DNA from: Microstegium vimineum
Lineage: Eukaryota > Streptophyta > Magnoliopsida > Poales > Poaceae
DNA: 64,000 nt
Direction of reading: 5' to 3'
Assembly (NCBI GenBank): GCA_022036555.1
Contig: CM039129.1
Coordinates: forward strand, 37,230,051 to 37,294,050
The translations under genes and the position numbers were made by a program. The notes beneath the pieces were generated by a model. That model saw only the letters and a list, made by a program, of their open reading frames with translations, made no database searches and was not told where the DNA came from. Positions within the stretch are counted from its first letter, which is position 1; each line of letters begins with the position of its first letter. Below, in pieces: positions 23,943 to 35,890 of this stretch.

Positions 23943-24051
23943 CCTGTTCGCTTGGCTTATCAGCCACCGAAACAGTGTGTTTGTCTTATAGAAAAATAGC
24001 CAAAACAACATCAGCCGCGGCTTATCAGCCAAAAACAGCCAAGCGAACAGG
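23943..24051. repeat. small MITE, CCTGTTCGCTTGGCT termini
   Basis: Begins CCTGTTCGCTTGGCTTATC and ends CAGCCAAGCGAACAGG, about 15 bp of inverted termini around a 109-bp body. This terminus is familiar from many grass sequences. A clear target duplication is not seen. Confidence 0.7.
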
Positions 24052-24649
24052 TTGTAAGCAATAATTTAGGGAGCTAAATGACTATTTTTATAGTTTGAGG
24101 ATAGAGATGAAAACTGACTGATAATTTAGAGACCGGCCATGTAATTTACTCAAAGAAAAGATATCATCACCAATCATGGCTTTAAGAACCACCATACAGA
24201 GACGAAGCTAGACATCAAAGCCATTAGGGTTAGCTCTACTTATCATCACCTAAATACACTAGGAAAGAATATCGGTTGGAGGAACCCTCTAAGGAATAGA
24301 TGATGTTTACATAAAAAAAACTAAGCGGCTTAGACGAATAGATTAAAAAAACTATAAATATAATTACATAAAAAAAATATAAAGACGGTTTCATGTATTT
24401 TCTTTTACCTAAACATGTAGATGTATATTATAGAAACCTTTCAAAATTAATTTCACTCTTTTTAGTAATTATGTGATTTCTTATTATGCATTTTTACAAG
24501 ATTAATAAGAGTTGATCATTTTTAGAAAATGGTATACATATAAATGAATTTGCCGCTCACGCTGGCAAAGAGAATTAAGCGGAGAAATTAATTTGGCTAA
24601 ATGAATTTGCCACCCTTGCTCGCCCGCGCGTAGAGATTTCCACTTGCCG

Positions 24650-25270
24650 CCAGAAATATGCGGCTCATATTGGCCTGCATCCTAGGATTAGGAAACAAAT
24701 CACGTCACTTAAACCTCCCCATCCCGCATTAACCTCTCCGGTCTCCATTTCCTCATCCATCTCATTAGAACCAGGGTAACATCCACCGCCGCGGGGAACT
24801 TCATCAACTCCGGCCTCCCGTCGCCATCGGTGGGGTGCTGGTGCAAGTGTGGCTGTACCAGCGCCGGGCGGGGTGCCAGGCCACGACACCTCCTCGCTAG
24901 GACCTGTGGCGCCGCCATCCCCGATCCACCTTCCACGATCTGCACAAAGGTATGCTCGCTGCCCTTCCCATCTGTACGCCTTCCTCTCTCGTACCATGTC
25001 CAACCGGCAAATGAGCTATATAATATAGGTATTATACACAATCTGTATTTAGAAAAAGAAAAAAACCAATTGGATCACAACCATCACGGAAGCGGAAAGG
25101 TAAAAAAGGACAGGAAGCGGCCCACACGACAATTCCTACAAACGTTTCAGTTTTGGCTTTTCCTATATTCTAATCTTGATCCGTCCGGGGCTGAGGGTTG
25201 AGGAGTCACGCCGCCGCCGCCGCCGCCGGGTGAAGCCCTAAGGCATGACCTGACGGTAACGCCCTAGTCC
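24650..25270 (+). promoter_or_regulatory. GC-rich leader region, likely 5' end of the TNPA-like gene
   Basis: A GC-rich island with a (GCC)n run at about 25210-25230 lies inside otherwise AT-rich element DNA and upstream of the plus-strand TNPA-like exons. Good donor-like sites are present, for example CTGACG|GTAACG at about 25254. Its open frames on both strands lack recognisable domains. I read it as a promoter/first-exon region; the splicing is not established. Confidence 0.3.
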
Positions 25271-27328
25271 TGGTGGCCGGTGCCCTCTGTCCTCTGCCCT
25301 GTTGCTTTTCGTTCTCGGCTCCCGATCACTCATCTAGTTGTCTACCTTTTTGCATTTTGCTTGGCGGCGCAGTCACGCTCGCGTCAATTGCCCTTTTATC
25401 TTATGATGATGTAAAATATAATCTTCTGTTTCTTCATATTTTTTAGAGAAATATTCTAATTTTATAGCTATTTGCTAACATCACAAAATAATAAATTGTT
25501 AATATTTATGCAGCTATGCAGAGGAACTCAAATATTGCATCTCTTTTCCAGTCAGATAATAATATTGTTGACCTTTTTGTTAAGCATGTTGAAACAAAAA
25601 ACCACAAAGTGTATAATATGCTTTATGAGCTCCCCAAATTGACATTGAAAAGGTAGCGAAAACAAAGTTAAGAAATAATATAAGAGATAATCTTTTGGAT
25701 AATTATCTAGCTATTTTTATTGAGAGAAATATTTTCTTTAAAATTCATGAAGATAATATAATTAAGACATATATATGCTTTCAAAAGGAATAAAGTAGTC
25801 AGAAAAATAGGATTGTAAGTATCCGGTGCTCTTTTATGCCTATATTTTAATTATCCGTATGACTTTCGAAAGACATATATTGCGCCGTTCGTGTCCCTGC
25901 TGCAGCCTGCAGCCTCCCCTCTCCCCTGTGCCGTTCTACTTACCACGATCGCCCCAAACAATAGCCAGCAGGTGCCACTGCGCCAGCAGCCAAGCAGGCT
26001 GCAGCCATAGGAGGACATGGAGGTTGGGGATGGTTGGGTATAGTTTGTGGCGCTGGGAGCCAGCAGTTAGAAGCTGACGTGAAGGGAGAGGGATGAGTCA
26101 CCATTGGCTGATGCGCAGGTGCACAGGCGTCCGCAAGGACCCAACAGCCATACCTGTTCTGCAATTAGCAAGAAAAAAATTGTAAAAAGGGGTATCTTAA
26201 TCAAACTGTTTATAATTGAATTTAGGCATTTAGCAATTTATTTGAGATATGATAATTGAGATTTTGTGATATTATTAAAAGGTTGTGTTCTTATGTGCCC
26301 CACCTGAATTTCTGTATGACCTCTGCACCTGCCTGTCTTAGTTTTGATTCGTTGTGCATTTGAGTTCTTCCGATTATGGTCCCCTTTCTATGCCTTTTTT
26401 ATAAATTATTATTTGCTTTTGCTAACTATTCCCTTTCCTCTTGGTTCTCCAGGTCGACCTGTTGCAGGAGATCATTCTTATCTGCTCTTTAGATCACAAG
26501 TGATTGGTGAGTACCATCTATATCCGCCGTTATTCTTTATGATTTCCCCTTTTTGTATGCAGTATTCAGTAGGTCCTCTGATTAAGAAGATAATGGCCAC
26601 AATATCTATTTATGGATGCAAACGATGTGGTACGTCCATACATTCAAGATAATATATGTGTTGTATTCTTGTTTGGTTCATTGCCTCATACCATGCGTGC
26701 CTCATAGAGTCATAGTTGCTTGCCTAATAGACTGTGCCGGTTCAATATGTGTGGTCAAAAAATTTACTATTTATGTGTGGTTTCAAAAATTAATTTATGC
26801 AACCTGATTTGTTTCAATATTACACATGCCCAAATGTTTCATCATCACTAGTGTGGAAGGAGTATTTCTACAGTTCACTTGGTTGTCGATACTACTTGAA
26901 TGAAAAGTACTACCCTTTATTCAATTCTCACAGAGTATGACAACCATTAAATGTCTAGCAAAGAATTGTTCTTTGTAAATTTCAGTCAATAACTGGCATT
27001 GCTAAAGCACCGACAATCTGCCTATTTCAATTTACACACCATTTATAAAAACTTATTGATTGCTAGGTGCTTCGTTGTCCATGTGATTAGCTACTGCAAC
27101 CTGTAATGTCTGCCTATTTTAGAAGACCGTATTGAATATGTACATAGTCTGATATACATTTGCCTATTTTTTATGAGAATTGCAATCTGAACAGTTTGTT
27201 TCATCCTTGAAATTTGTTAAATGAAATTCCTAAATTTCTTACCTCTTAACTGACAATGCAATATGACAACGCAACTAATATGTTTATCTTATATTTTCTT
27301 GATCTCCCATATATAAGCAGAATCAATC
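25271..27328. other. spacer or long intron before the TNPA-like exons
   Basis: AT-rich with a GC-richer patch at 25885-26150. At 26820-27070 the sequence includes GTTGTCGATACTACTTGAAT and AGAATTGTTCTTTG. An inverted relative of this stretch lies at about 30290-30475 (minus sense), so a segment is duplicated in opposite orientation inside the element. No domain-bearing ORF is seen. Confidence 0.45.
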
Positions 27329-30300
27329 ATGACAAGAGGACTTAGAAGATTGAGGAATTTGAACATTGATGGACATGGTGCAGAACATGTCCAGGAGGAG
27401 CGCGAAAATGTAGAAGATGAGGAGGAGCACGAAAATGTACAAGATGATGAGAACAATGAAAGTTTGCAGTCTCCTCCTGATATTGATGGTTTATTAGGCC
27501 GCCTACCACACCAACCTCGAAGTCCAATTAAGATAATATGTAAGTTTCAGTTTTTTATGCTTGTATATATTAAAAAATGTGAAATCTTACATTTTGCATA
27601 TATGCAGGGCCAAATGGAGAGGTGAGACATATTATGGGGGAATTCACACTTACAAATTTGCTAGCATTACAAGGAGGAAAGGTAATTGTAGGGACAGATG
27701 AAAACGGTGTCCCAAATGAAAGGTCAGCCTCAATTCTTGGGTAGCACCTTGGCCATGTAGCAGAAAGCCCAACCTTAACTCCTTTAGACATCCTAAGATT
27801 TGACAATCGCAGGTTTGATTCACACAAGGAACAAATAATCAAGGATGTTGAGGTAATTTTCTTAATTATCAGTGCAAGCAAGTACCTCTATGTTTCATTT
27901 AAGTAGTAACATTTACCTTCCTCTCTACAGCTAAAGTTTTCCTTCCCAAGACCAATGATACATCTTACAAGGGACTGGATCCTAAGGACAGTTAATAATA
28001 GATGGAGAGCCTATAAATCTAAGCTGAAGAAACGATACTTCAATCGTGATGAAAGAACTCTAGAAGAAATCATAAGAGAGAAGCCACTAACGACTAATGA
28101 ACATCAATGGAGATCTCTTGTTGGAATTTGGTGTCAAGAACAACATAAGGTGCCATCTATATATTTACTCAATGTTTACATCAATTTTTAATCAGGGAAT
28201 GTAACGTTGCTTGATTGTTGCCTGTCTTTACAGAAATTATGTGCCACGAACTCTCGTTGTGCCAAAGAACAGAAGACTGCACACACAACTGGGAGAAAAA
28301 GCCATGCTAGACTTAAAAAGGGGATGGTGATAAATATTCATCTGCTACTATTTGTTACATTCTACTATCATCTACTATTTATTCAAATAACACCAAAATA
28401 ACTCAATTTGTTGCAGGAAACTTCAAATAAAAGAAAGGTGCATAGGATAGAACTATGGGAGGCAGCTCATAAAAAAAAGAATGGCAAATACACTACTGAA
28501 AAAGTGGACACACTGATGGTACGTACATCTTCTTGAAAAAGTGAATTATGCTTGATCTATATATTAATTTACAACCTGTAACTTTCCTATATAATAATTT
28601 GAGTAGGCTGCATCTTATGAGGAATTAAAAATAAGGAGAGGGAACAACGGTGGTAATTGTCTTTCATCTAGAGATTACAATGAAGTGTTCAATGATTTTG
28701 TTGCCAAGGATTTGAAAGCGCGGGGTACTATGATGATAAGTACTGGAGTCAAGTACATGTTTCTCAAGGTTTGCCTTTTGTTACTCAAACTGAGGAAGAA
28801 AGAATGTACCAAGAGAAAGTAGATTCAATGGAAAATAAGATGGAATGCATGAGTGATTTCATGAAGTACATGGTGAAATTTATGTCAAAAAGGTATCCAA
28901 AAGATGATCTTATAAAGGAAATGGGAGCAGCTTTACAAGAAGATGTACGATTACATTGAACCATGCACTCCTCTTTCACTTTCTCTATCTCTATCTATGT
29001 CTCTCTTTGAAATAAGAGCTATTTTTTTAACCTTGTGTTGGTTCATATTTTCAGGCAGCTCATAGTTCTGACCATGACTATAGTAATGATGACATCCCTG
29101 AAGACTCGGATGTTGATGTGGACTCTCCAGCAAATGAGGTGCGGGATAGCTAATTAAACTTTAAATATGATTAGCTTACTATAATAGTATTTAAGTTCTT
29201 GTTAATGGCTTGTAGAACTTGGTTCAGCCTGAGCAGCAGCAACAATCTGTACGTTCAATTCCTGGAAGAACTGAAGTCCATACCTCAACAACACGTGAGC
29301 AAACAACTTCAAAGGTATGTTACAAAGGCCTACTCCATTTGTATCAAAAAGTAAGCTTAAATTTCAACATGTAACTTGTGCTCAGAACCACTGCTGCACA
29401 CAAAACTGGCAGTAGAATATGCAAGATTTAACATTTTAACTATAACTAAAGAACTAACGACCTGAGCATATATGAGGTGGCTAAGATTTTAAACCATATA
29501 GTGTTCACTACATAGCTACAAAAGACAAGCATATTAGTAAATGAATATGTGCAGGACTAGCCAATGCCATCTTTAGTTTTCCACAAAACACAAAACTAGA
29601 TGCTACCTGCAAAAATTAGAAATTAGAGAACAGGAAGGTTGTCTAAGTAATCTACTATCAGATTGATAGAGATCCAGTGGGGCCATGTGATCTCCTATAT
29701 CATGTACTAATAAAATATTTGTTAATTAAGACTGAATCTTAAAGGTTAGCTGCTATCATCCATACATTAGCAAACTCTACAATTGATTCCAGAAATTCTA
29801 AACAGAACTGAATTTTCAAGGAGTTCATAGTTTCAGACTTGGATTGCTTGTACTCTGAAGTAGCTTGGAGGGATCATAGATATCTTGTAGTTTTCTTTGT
29901 GGCCTCATGTTCTAAAGAGCTGACACTAATTTACTTGTAGGAGACACAACCTGATGGCAATGTAGTCACAAATTCATCACGTGATCCCATAATGCACAAC
30001 ATGGTATGTACATATTGTTCCAACTAGAGTTGCATGTCTGCACCACCATTCAGTCCTATATGTGCTGATTATTATGGGAAATTTTTTGAACTATAGAGAT
30101 GCATTTGAACTGGGACGCAGGGAGTAAGAATTTTTATATGAAATAGGCACATTGCATCTTTATAGAGTTCTTAAAGATTAGACAGTTGCTAACAAGAAAG
30201 TTTTTATAAATGGTGTGTAATTTGAAATAGGCAGATTGCAAGTGCATTAGCAATGCTAGTTACTGACTGTAATTCACTCTGTTATATGTTTGAGAAATTT

Positions 30301-31283
30301 ACAAAGCACAATTCTTTGCTAGACATTTAATGGATGTCATACTTTGTGAGAATTGAATAAACAGTAGTTCTTTTCATTCAAGTAGTATCGACAACCAAGT
30401 GAACTGTACAAATACTCCTTCCACACTAGTGATGATGAAAAATTTGGGCATGTGTAATATTGAAACAAATCAGGTTTAGTAATCAGTTCCATCTTTTACC
30501 TTTCTTGTTAGCAACTCTCTAATCTTTATATTTTTTCTTATTCCATATTAACTAAGCTAAACTATGCCTGCAGGAGGCACAACCTGATGGCATTGTAGTC
30601 ACAGATTTGTCATGTGATCACATATTGCACAACATGGTATGTCCAAGCTGATAATGTAATATTATTTCATTGATATATAGTGGCCGAAACTGATTAAGTG
30701 ACACTACGTTTTGTTGTTTTGAATCATGTCTATTATAGAAAACTCAAAGAGTTAAAGCTTCTAGCAAGAGCATACCAGAATCAGTATGTGGTTTTATTTA
30801 CCTAATTTCTTTTGAAATCATGCTATAGTTATCACTTCGAAGATCACATATTAATGTTTTGTAATTTGTAGAGACAAGAGGAAGTCTATCTTATTTCACT
30901 GATAAACAAAGGCAGAGTTGTCGCCAAAGGGAAGTTAGTGATTACTGATAGCCAGAGAGAGATTTTGGAAGCAAAGCTTGGACCAGAATATTGTGGGGTT
31001 TATGTTTAAAGACTTGAAAATGTTGAACGTGGCAATATTGGAGATGAGGACGTACCTAGACCATCTGATCAAATTCGTACACTAATTGATGTTGTTGGCC
31101 GTGTTATTGCTTGGCCAATTACACATGTAAGTTTGATTTTTTTCATTTAAAATAATACATGTGTCTATGTCATCTTCAGAATGAGTTATTCATCTAACAT
31201 ATGCTCCATTATAGGTAAACAAAGCTAGAAGTTCATCTCGTACTCGCAACAAGGTGGTACCTGCCACACGTGGACAAAGCTAG
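27329..31283 (+). pseudogene. TNPA-like CACTA gene (Transposase_24-type), disrupted
   Basis: Plus-strand exons follow GT..AG signals, among them 27329-27539, one from 27608, one from about 27931, and later short exons to about 31283. The product opens with MTRGLRRLRNLNIDGHG and an acidic linker. It continues through GPNGEVRHIMGEF, then FSFPRPMIHLTRDWILRTVN and WRAYKSKLKKRYF, the central Ptta/En/Spm plant-transposase region, and ELWEAAHKKKNG. The C-terminal part contains VYLISLINKGRVVAKGKL and IDVVGRVIAWPI, a tail common in this family. TNPA-type proteins bind subterminal repeats and assist TNPD. Lesions: an in-frame TAG at 27742-27744 (after SASILG) and a TAA near 31008 (after YCGVYV). The intron-rich middle (29.3-30.9 kb) is poorly resolved. 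Confidence 0.75.
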
Positions 31284-31549
31284 ATGGAAGCAAAGTACAA
31301 TTTACAAAGTGAACAGTATAGGCTTTAGTCGTTAAAAAATATTAAGTAATATTTGTGTGGTATTGGCACGTTTTTCTATGCTTCTTTGTGAATACATTTA
31401 TCTGTTGAGTAATGGACATGTTGGCTATTGAGTTAGATTCTTCATATTGTCAAGGCTGAATGCAATATATTCATGGTTTACTTCTTGATATAAATCATAT
31501 TCAAGATTCTACACTCATCTTCAAGCACTATATTTATATATAAAATGAA

Positions 31550-32341
31550 AACATATAGTATTTGTTGTTGGGACGTATTAAAGCGTTACAATATAACGTG
31601 TGTAATCAACTACACACAACATATTGATGTATGAACAAAATCGTTTCAACAGGTATTAATACACATTATGACATTACTATAAACGTATCGCTATGTGTAG
31701 ACACACAATAAAGATGTGACTACAAACGTATCGCTATATGTAGACACACAATAAAGACGTGACTACCAACGTATCGTTATGTGTAGACACGAAATAAAGA
31801 TGTGACTACAGTGTTGTTTCTACTTTTGTTAACACGTGTTAGGCGTTACTATAAAACGTGTCATCTGCCACGTCACCTGTCCACGTCACATGCCACATCA
31901 CCTTTCCATGTCACCTGCCACGTCACCTTTCCACGTCACCTACTACATCGTCTCTATACTCCTTAATGCATAATATTGTGTTACTACTAAACGTTACTAT
32001 AATAGTCGACACGAATTGTGAATGTATGTACAATATTGTCTCTACATGTTTTCACACGTTTTGAACCGTTATTATACGACGTACCAAAACTAGTAGACAC
32101 GTGTTATATACACATCTATAAAAGTGTATCAATGTGTTTAGACATGCGTGTCACGTGTCTAGGAAATGTCTATTCATCTAATATGCACGCTTACAAAAAT
32201 CGTTTCTACGGAGCCTGACACGGTCCATACGAAGACGTTTATAACACGTTTTCATAAAACATGCCTACATTTCTATAGAGACGAATTAAAGCGTGTCTAC
32301 TGTCAAAAAAAAACGTAGCTATAGGGAGGGTTTTCTAGTAG
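31550..32341. repeat. right subterminal and terminal repeats of the CACTA element
   Basis: Three tandem 43-bp copies (about 31684-31812) of a unit with ACGTATCGCTATGTGTAGAC and CACAATAAAGATGTGACTAC. Then comes a run of CCACGTCACCT words at roughly 12-24 bp spacing (31868-31950), and many ACACGT/ACGTGT words to 32300. The element ends GGGTTTTCTAGTAG. These are likely binding sites for the TNPA-type protein (inference). Confidence 0.65.
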
Positions 32342-32344
32342 TCC

Positions 32345-33120
32345 AACCTTGTTGCTGGAGGAGCAGGAAGGAGCAGAAAGTGCACGAACCAGGAAGTGCC
32401 GAACTGTTGGCCTATCGCGTGACGCCTCCCTGGTGGCCGGTGCCCTCACAATCTCATCACATCGTCAAACACGGTTCCCTCGCAAGTTCACGATGGAGAA
32501 GACGAAAGGGCGAGATCACAGATCGTCGGAGTCTCACTCTGCAGTAGACCAATAGCGTCCTAAACTAATCAAAGTCCAGCCCACAACCCAAGTAAACGTT
32601 TCGTCTCAACCGCTCATCTTCCACCTTCGGCTGGGCAGCATTCGTATCCAGACTCAGACATTCGAACTTCCAAACTGCGCATGGCTACTGACTACCAGCG
32701 GAATCGCTTTGGGGTAAGGACTTGCGGCTGAGTCAAGGTAGGGCGAGTGCCCTACTGGGTCCTCCGCCCCCGCGCTGTCCCGATGCACGGAGCCACGGAA
32801 GGGCCAAGCCGCAAGCCAAGGGCCGGAGCAGAGGGGCGAAGGGCCAGAGCAGGAGGGGGCGAGGGGCGACGCCGTCGGAAGGCGAGTAGAGGCAGGCTCG
32901 CAGCGCAGCGAGCGGCGGCTGGGCGCTTCGTCGCGGACAGGAGAGGCGGCGGCGGCTCTTCGCGAGGAGATATGAGGCAGCGAGTGCTGGTGGGCTGTCT
33001 TGGGCTTGGCTGCCTGAGTCCCTGTTAAAAAAATCTCAACCAATGTGGGGGGGCACGCACGTCCGTCAATGGGTCTGTGCATTTGCTACAGCAAATACAT
33101 CTTGTTGCATTTTAGCCTCG
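32345..33120. other. GC-rich non-coding flank of the CACTA element
   Basis: 32740-33000 is strongly GC-rich, with G-rich words on the plus strand. Open frames on both strands are low-complexity with no domain. At 33092-33115 the sequence CTTGTTGCATTTTAGCCTCG matches, with one gap, the sequence at about 16203-16224. This ties the two sides of the CACTA insertion to one older host element. Confidence 0.45.

Positions 33121-33152
<32 letters not shown>
33121..33152. repeat. (TA)16 microsatellite, right side of the 19-kb insertion
   Basis: Pure TA dinucleotides joining the TTTTAGCCTCGC end of the inner element to sequence that again becomes CCTTCG-rich. Confidence 0.9.
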
Positions 33153-33156
<4 letters not shown>

Positions 33157-35814
33157 TCAAAGGTACAAAGCCTTTAGCCCTTCTGGTCGAAGTTGCCACG
33201 CCTGCGGCCAGTGCACATACACAACAGCTCGGGGCACTCGACACGCCACACCAGGGAAACCATCACGCACCAACCAACGCATCTTGCAAGTATTCCTGTT
33301 CATCCCGTGCAGGTTATCATTATTGAATGCAATGGTTATGCGAAAGTCAGCCCGTTCAAATGATGCTCCCGGTTTCTAGGGAGGACTAATCTCCCGAAAC
33401 AGCTCCGGTTTCGCTGCTCCAGTTTCGCAGCACCAGTCAAAATCAGTTCAATACTTTTTGGAAGTATCTCACCAATGCATTATTGCTCGCGAAGGCTCCA
33501 GCAAAGTCTCATTCTAGTGCGAACACGACGGAGCAACTTCATTGGAAGCTAGTTACTGAATAAAGAACCTTCGTCACTACCGGAATTATCGTTGAGATGT
33601 AGCGTCGGACCTCCATCACTTTATCATGGGCTTGTGGCGGGAACCAAGGATCGAACTCGCCACCTTTCTTCAGCAGGCCTTCATCACCAGGACTTCGTTG
33701 GCAGGTCTTCGTCGGAGCTTTCTTCGGCCAGCCTTCGCCAATGATCGTCTTTGACAGAGCCTTGGACAACAAGCATTCTCCGACAATCTCCAGTTGGTCA
33801 CCTCCATCAAGTCGACGAAGAGCCTATCTTCTCAAGCACCCAGAATACTAACCTCGTGAGCACTCAAAGCTCGGAACTGTCGAAGGTCCAGCACCAGAGC
33901 ATGTCATGCAAGATGCATCAACTCTCGAAGGTCCAAATGGGCCCCAGAGTTCTTGGTGAGCTCTACCAAAAGCATGTTCCACCGAAGCTTGGCGCACGAA
34001 GCCGACGAAGAAATCTTTCCAAGGCCTCGACCCTCGAGGCACTCCCAGACTCACTGGCCGGCCACCGCCTCCGCACTCGCCTCCGACCCCAACGGGCCGC
34101 ATCGCAGAACCTCCGGATGATGCCTGCGACAACGACAGCACCCTCAGCCTCTATGACGCCAACAGTTGCAAACTGCTCGGGAACCTTCGCGCCTTCCAGC
34201 GCCATACCGCCGCCATCAGCCGTGCGGAGGTACGCTCAACCTCTACCAAGGTGTTAGCAGTTCTCGAAGGTCTAGCACGCCGAACCCGCGGGCAAGGCTC
34301 AAGGGGAGCTCCGACTTCACGAACGCGAAGGATCCAGCCACATGAACGTCCATACCCGGGCCTAGTTCAGATAAGTAAAACATCATCCCCTTAACATATT
34401 TCCTTCGAGTTGCAGCACATCTCATGCGCCAAGACTTCTATTTATATTCGAGCTTTTGCCTGAGCAAACTAACCAAAATACCATGCCAGCGCTCCTATCT
34501 GACTTGAGCAGGTTATTCTTACCGAGCTACAGACGGATGGAACTAATGTAGCCTGCTTGCAGTGATAGTGCACCTTCGTTATTGAAAGCGTGCCTCTCTT
34601 GGCTTTTTTACGAAGGCTTATTCTCTCGAATAAGTTCACCTGGGGCTGCGTCGGAAGCTAAATCTCTGTGGACTCGGTATCTCTCCCAGTTATCTCTAAA
34701 CGAAGACTTCGGGAATTTTCTAGTATTTCTCCGGACACCATGGAATTTTTTTCTAGTATCTTCCCATATCCCTATGGCAATTTTCTATCACCTTCGGCAC
34801 TCATAATGGAGCCTTCGACGACTGCCATGCAACCACTGCAACTTCAAAAGCTAATGTGTTCTTCTTGGTCACTCAGAATGGAGCCTTCGACGACTGCCAT
34901 GCAACCATTGCAACTTCAAAAGCTAATGTGTTCTTCTTGGTCGTCTCACGAAGGCTTATTTTTGTGAAGATTAATCTCCGAGTTTTGGGTCCCTTCGGAA
35001 ATCTCCTATCACTTCCGGTAATTAGAATGGAATCTTTGGGAATTTTTCTCGAAGTTTTCTATCACCTTCGGTGTTCACGATGGAACCTTCGGGATTTCTC
35101 CCTGAGGCACTTCGACCATGGCAAAAAGTCTTCGGAAATAAGAGAAGGGTATATGTCTTTCCCTCCTTGGCTCAAAAATCTTATTTATACTAAACACAAA
35201 TGCGCGAAAGTCGACGTTTGAATGGCCCAAAAACTAGAACCTTCGGGTGTTCCTGGCACCAATTGCACGCTATAACGTCTAACCCCTTTTGTAATAATCA
35301 TACATGATCACCTCTATTTAAAACATCTCCCGAAGGCTAGAACGATTGGACTAGCCCTCTGCAGCTTAGTATACACTAGTATGTACTACTATAATCCAAC
35401 ATGCATGCAAATTCAAAATAAAATAATTATCACTGATATTTGTCTAACCTCATGGCGAAGGCCAAACACATACTTTTACCTTCGTCCAAAACAATATATT
35501 TATACATATAAAGTTAACCTTCGACCGTTTTCTGGAAAAGCAACCAAACCTTCGGCCATTTTTTGTGTGAAAGAAAAAACCTGCAAAAATTATCAAGCAA
35601 CCAAACTTTGAACTCAAGTCTTTTTCGAAGGCAATTTAATTTCCTAGCTTGCTAACCAGGAGACCTTGCAAGGTTTCGAGTTTTTCATGTTCAGGTCCTC
35701 ATTAACGATGTAACCCAAGGTGCAAACCGTTCCAGCCAATGAAGCCTTCGGTGCTAATAGCTGCTGCGTGCCAGGTCTTCGGACTTCGGTCCTATAAAAA
35801 CAACAACTACCAAG

Positions 35815-35890
35815 CTGTTGGTGCAGCACCTGGCTTTTGAATTTGAACCCAGCAGGAAACATTGGTAAAAAAACGCCAACATGCTAACCA
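35815..35890 (-). other. tRNA-like relic in the CCTTCG-rich element
   Basis: On the minus strand, CTTATGGTTAGCATGTTGG is followed at tRNA-like distance by GGGTTCAAATTC. A similar but weaker module is at 35606-35665 (minus: CTGGTTAGCAAGC and GAGTTCAAA). Confidence 0.4.

Larger units (their letters stand above)
16920..32341. mobile_element. 15.4-kb CACTA (En/Spm) transposon, degenerate autonomous type
   Basis: The left terminus starts CACTACTAGAAAACCC. The right terminus, read inward on the minus strand, is CTACTAGAAAACCCTCC, giving about 27 bp of imperfect inverted repeat. TCC flanks both sides (16917-16919 and 32342-32344), a 3-bp target duplication if the right end has lost its last two bases. 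Inside are the two genes expected of the superfamily, divergently arranged: a TNPD-like transposase on the minus strand (21773-17908) and a TNPA-like gene on the plus strand (about 27329-31283). Both ends carry subterminal repeats. The interior also holds MITEs (23.16-24.05 kb). Both genes have stops or frameshifts, so the copy is probably non-autonomous now. Confidence 0.88.

Noticed and set aside
31868..31950. CRISPR-like short repeats (CCACGTCACCT)
   Set aside because: Spacing is too short and the units are degenerate; they are subterminal repeats of a plant CACTA element in a eukaryotic context.
33751..34257. 168-codon plus-strand ORF as a host gene
   Set aside because: It lies in CCTTCG-rich retroelement DNA, and another frame here shows a weak Gypsy leader/gag resemblance; there is no splice or domain evidence for a host gene.
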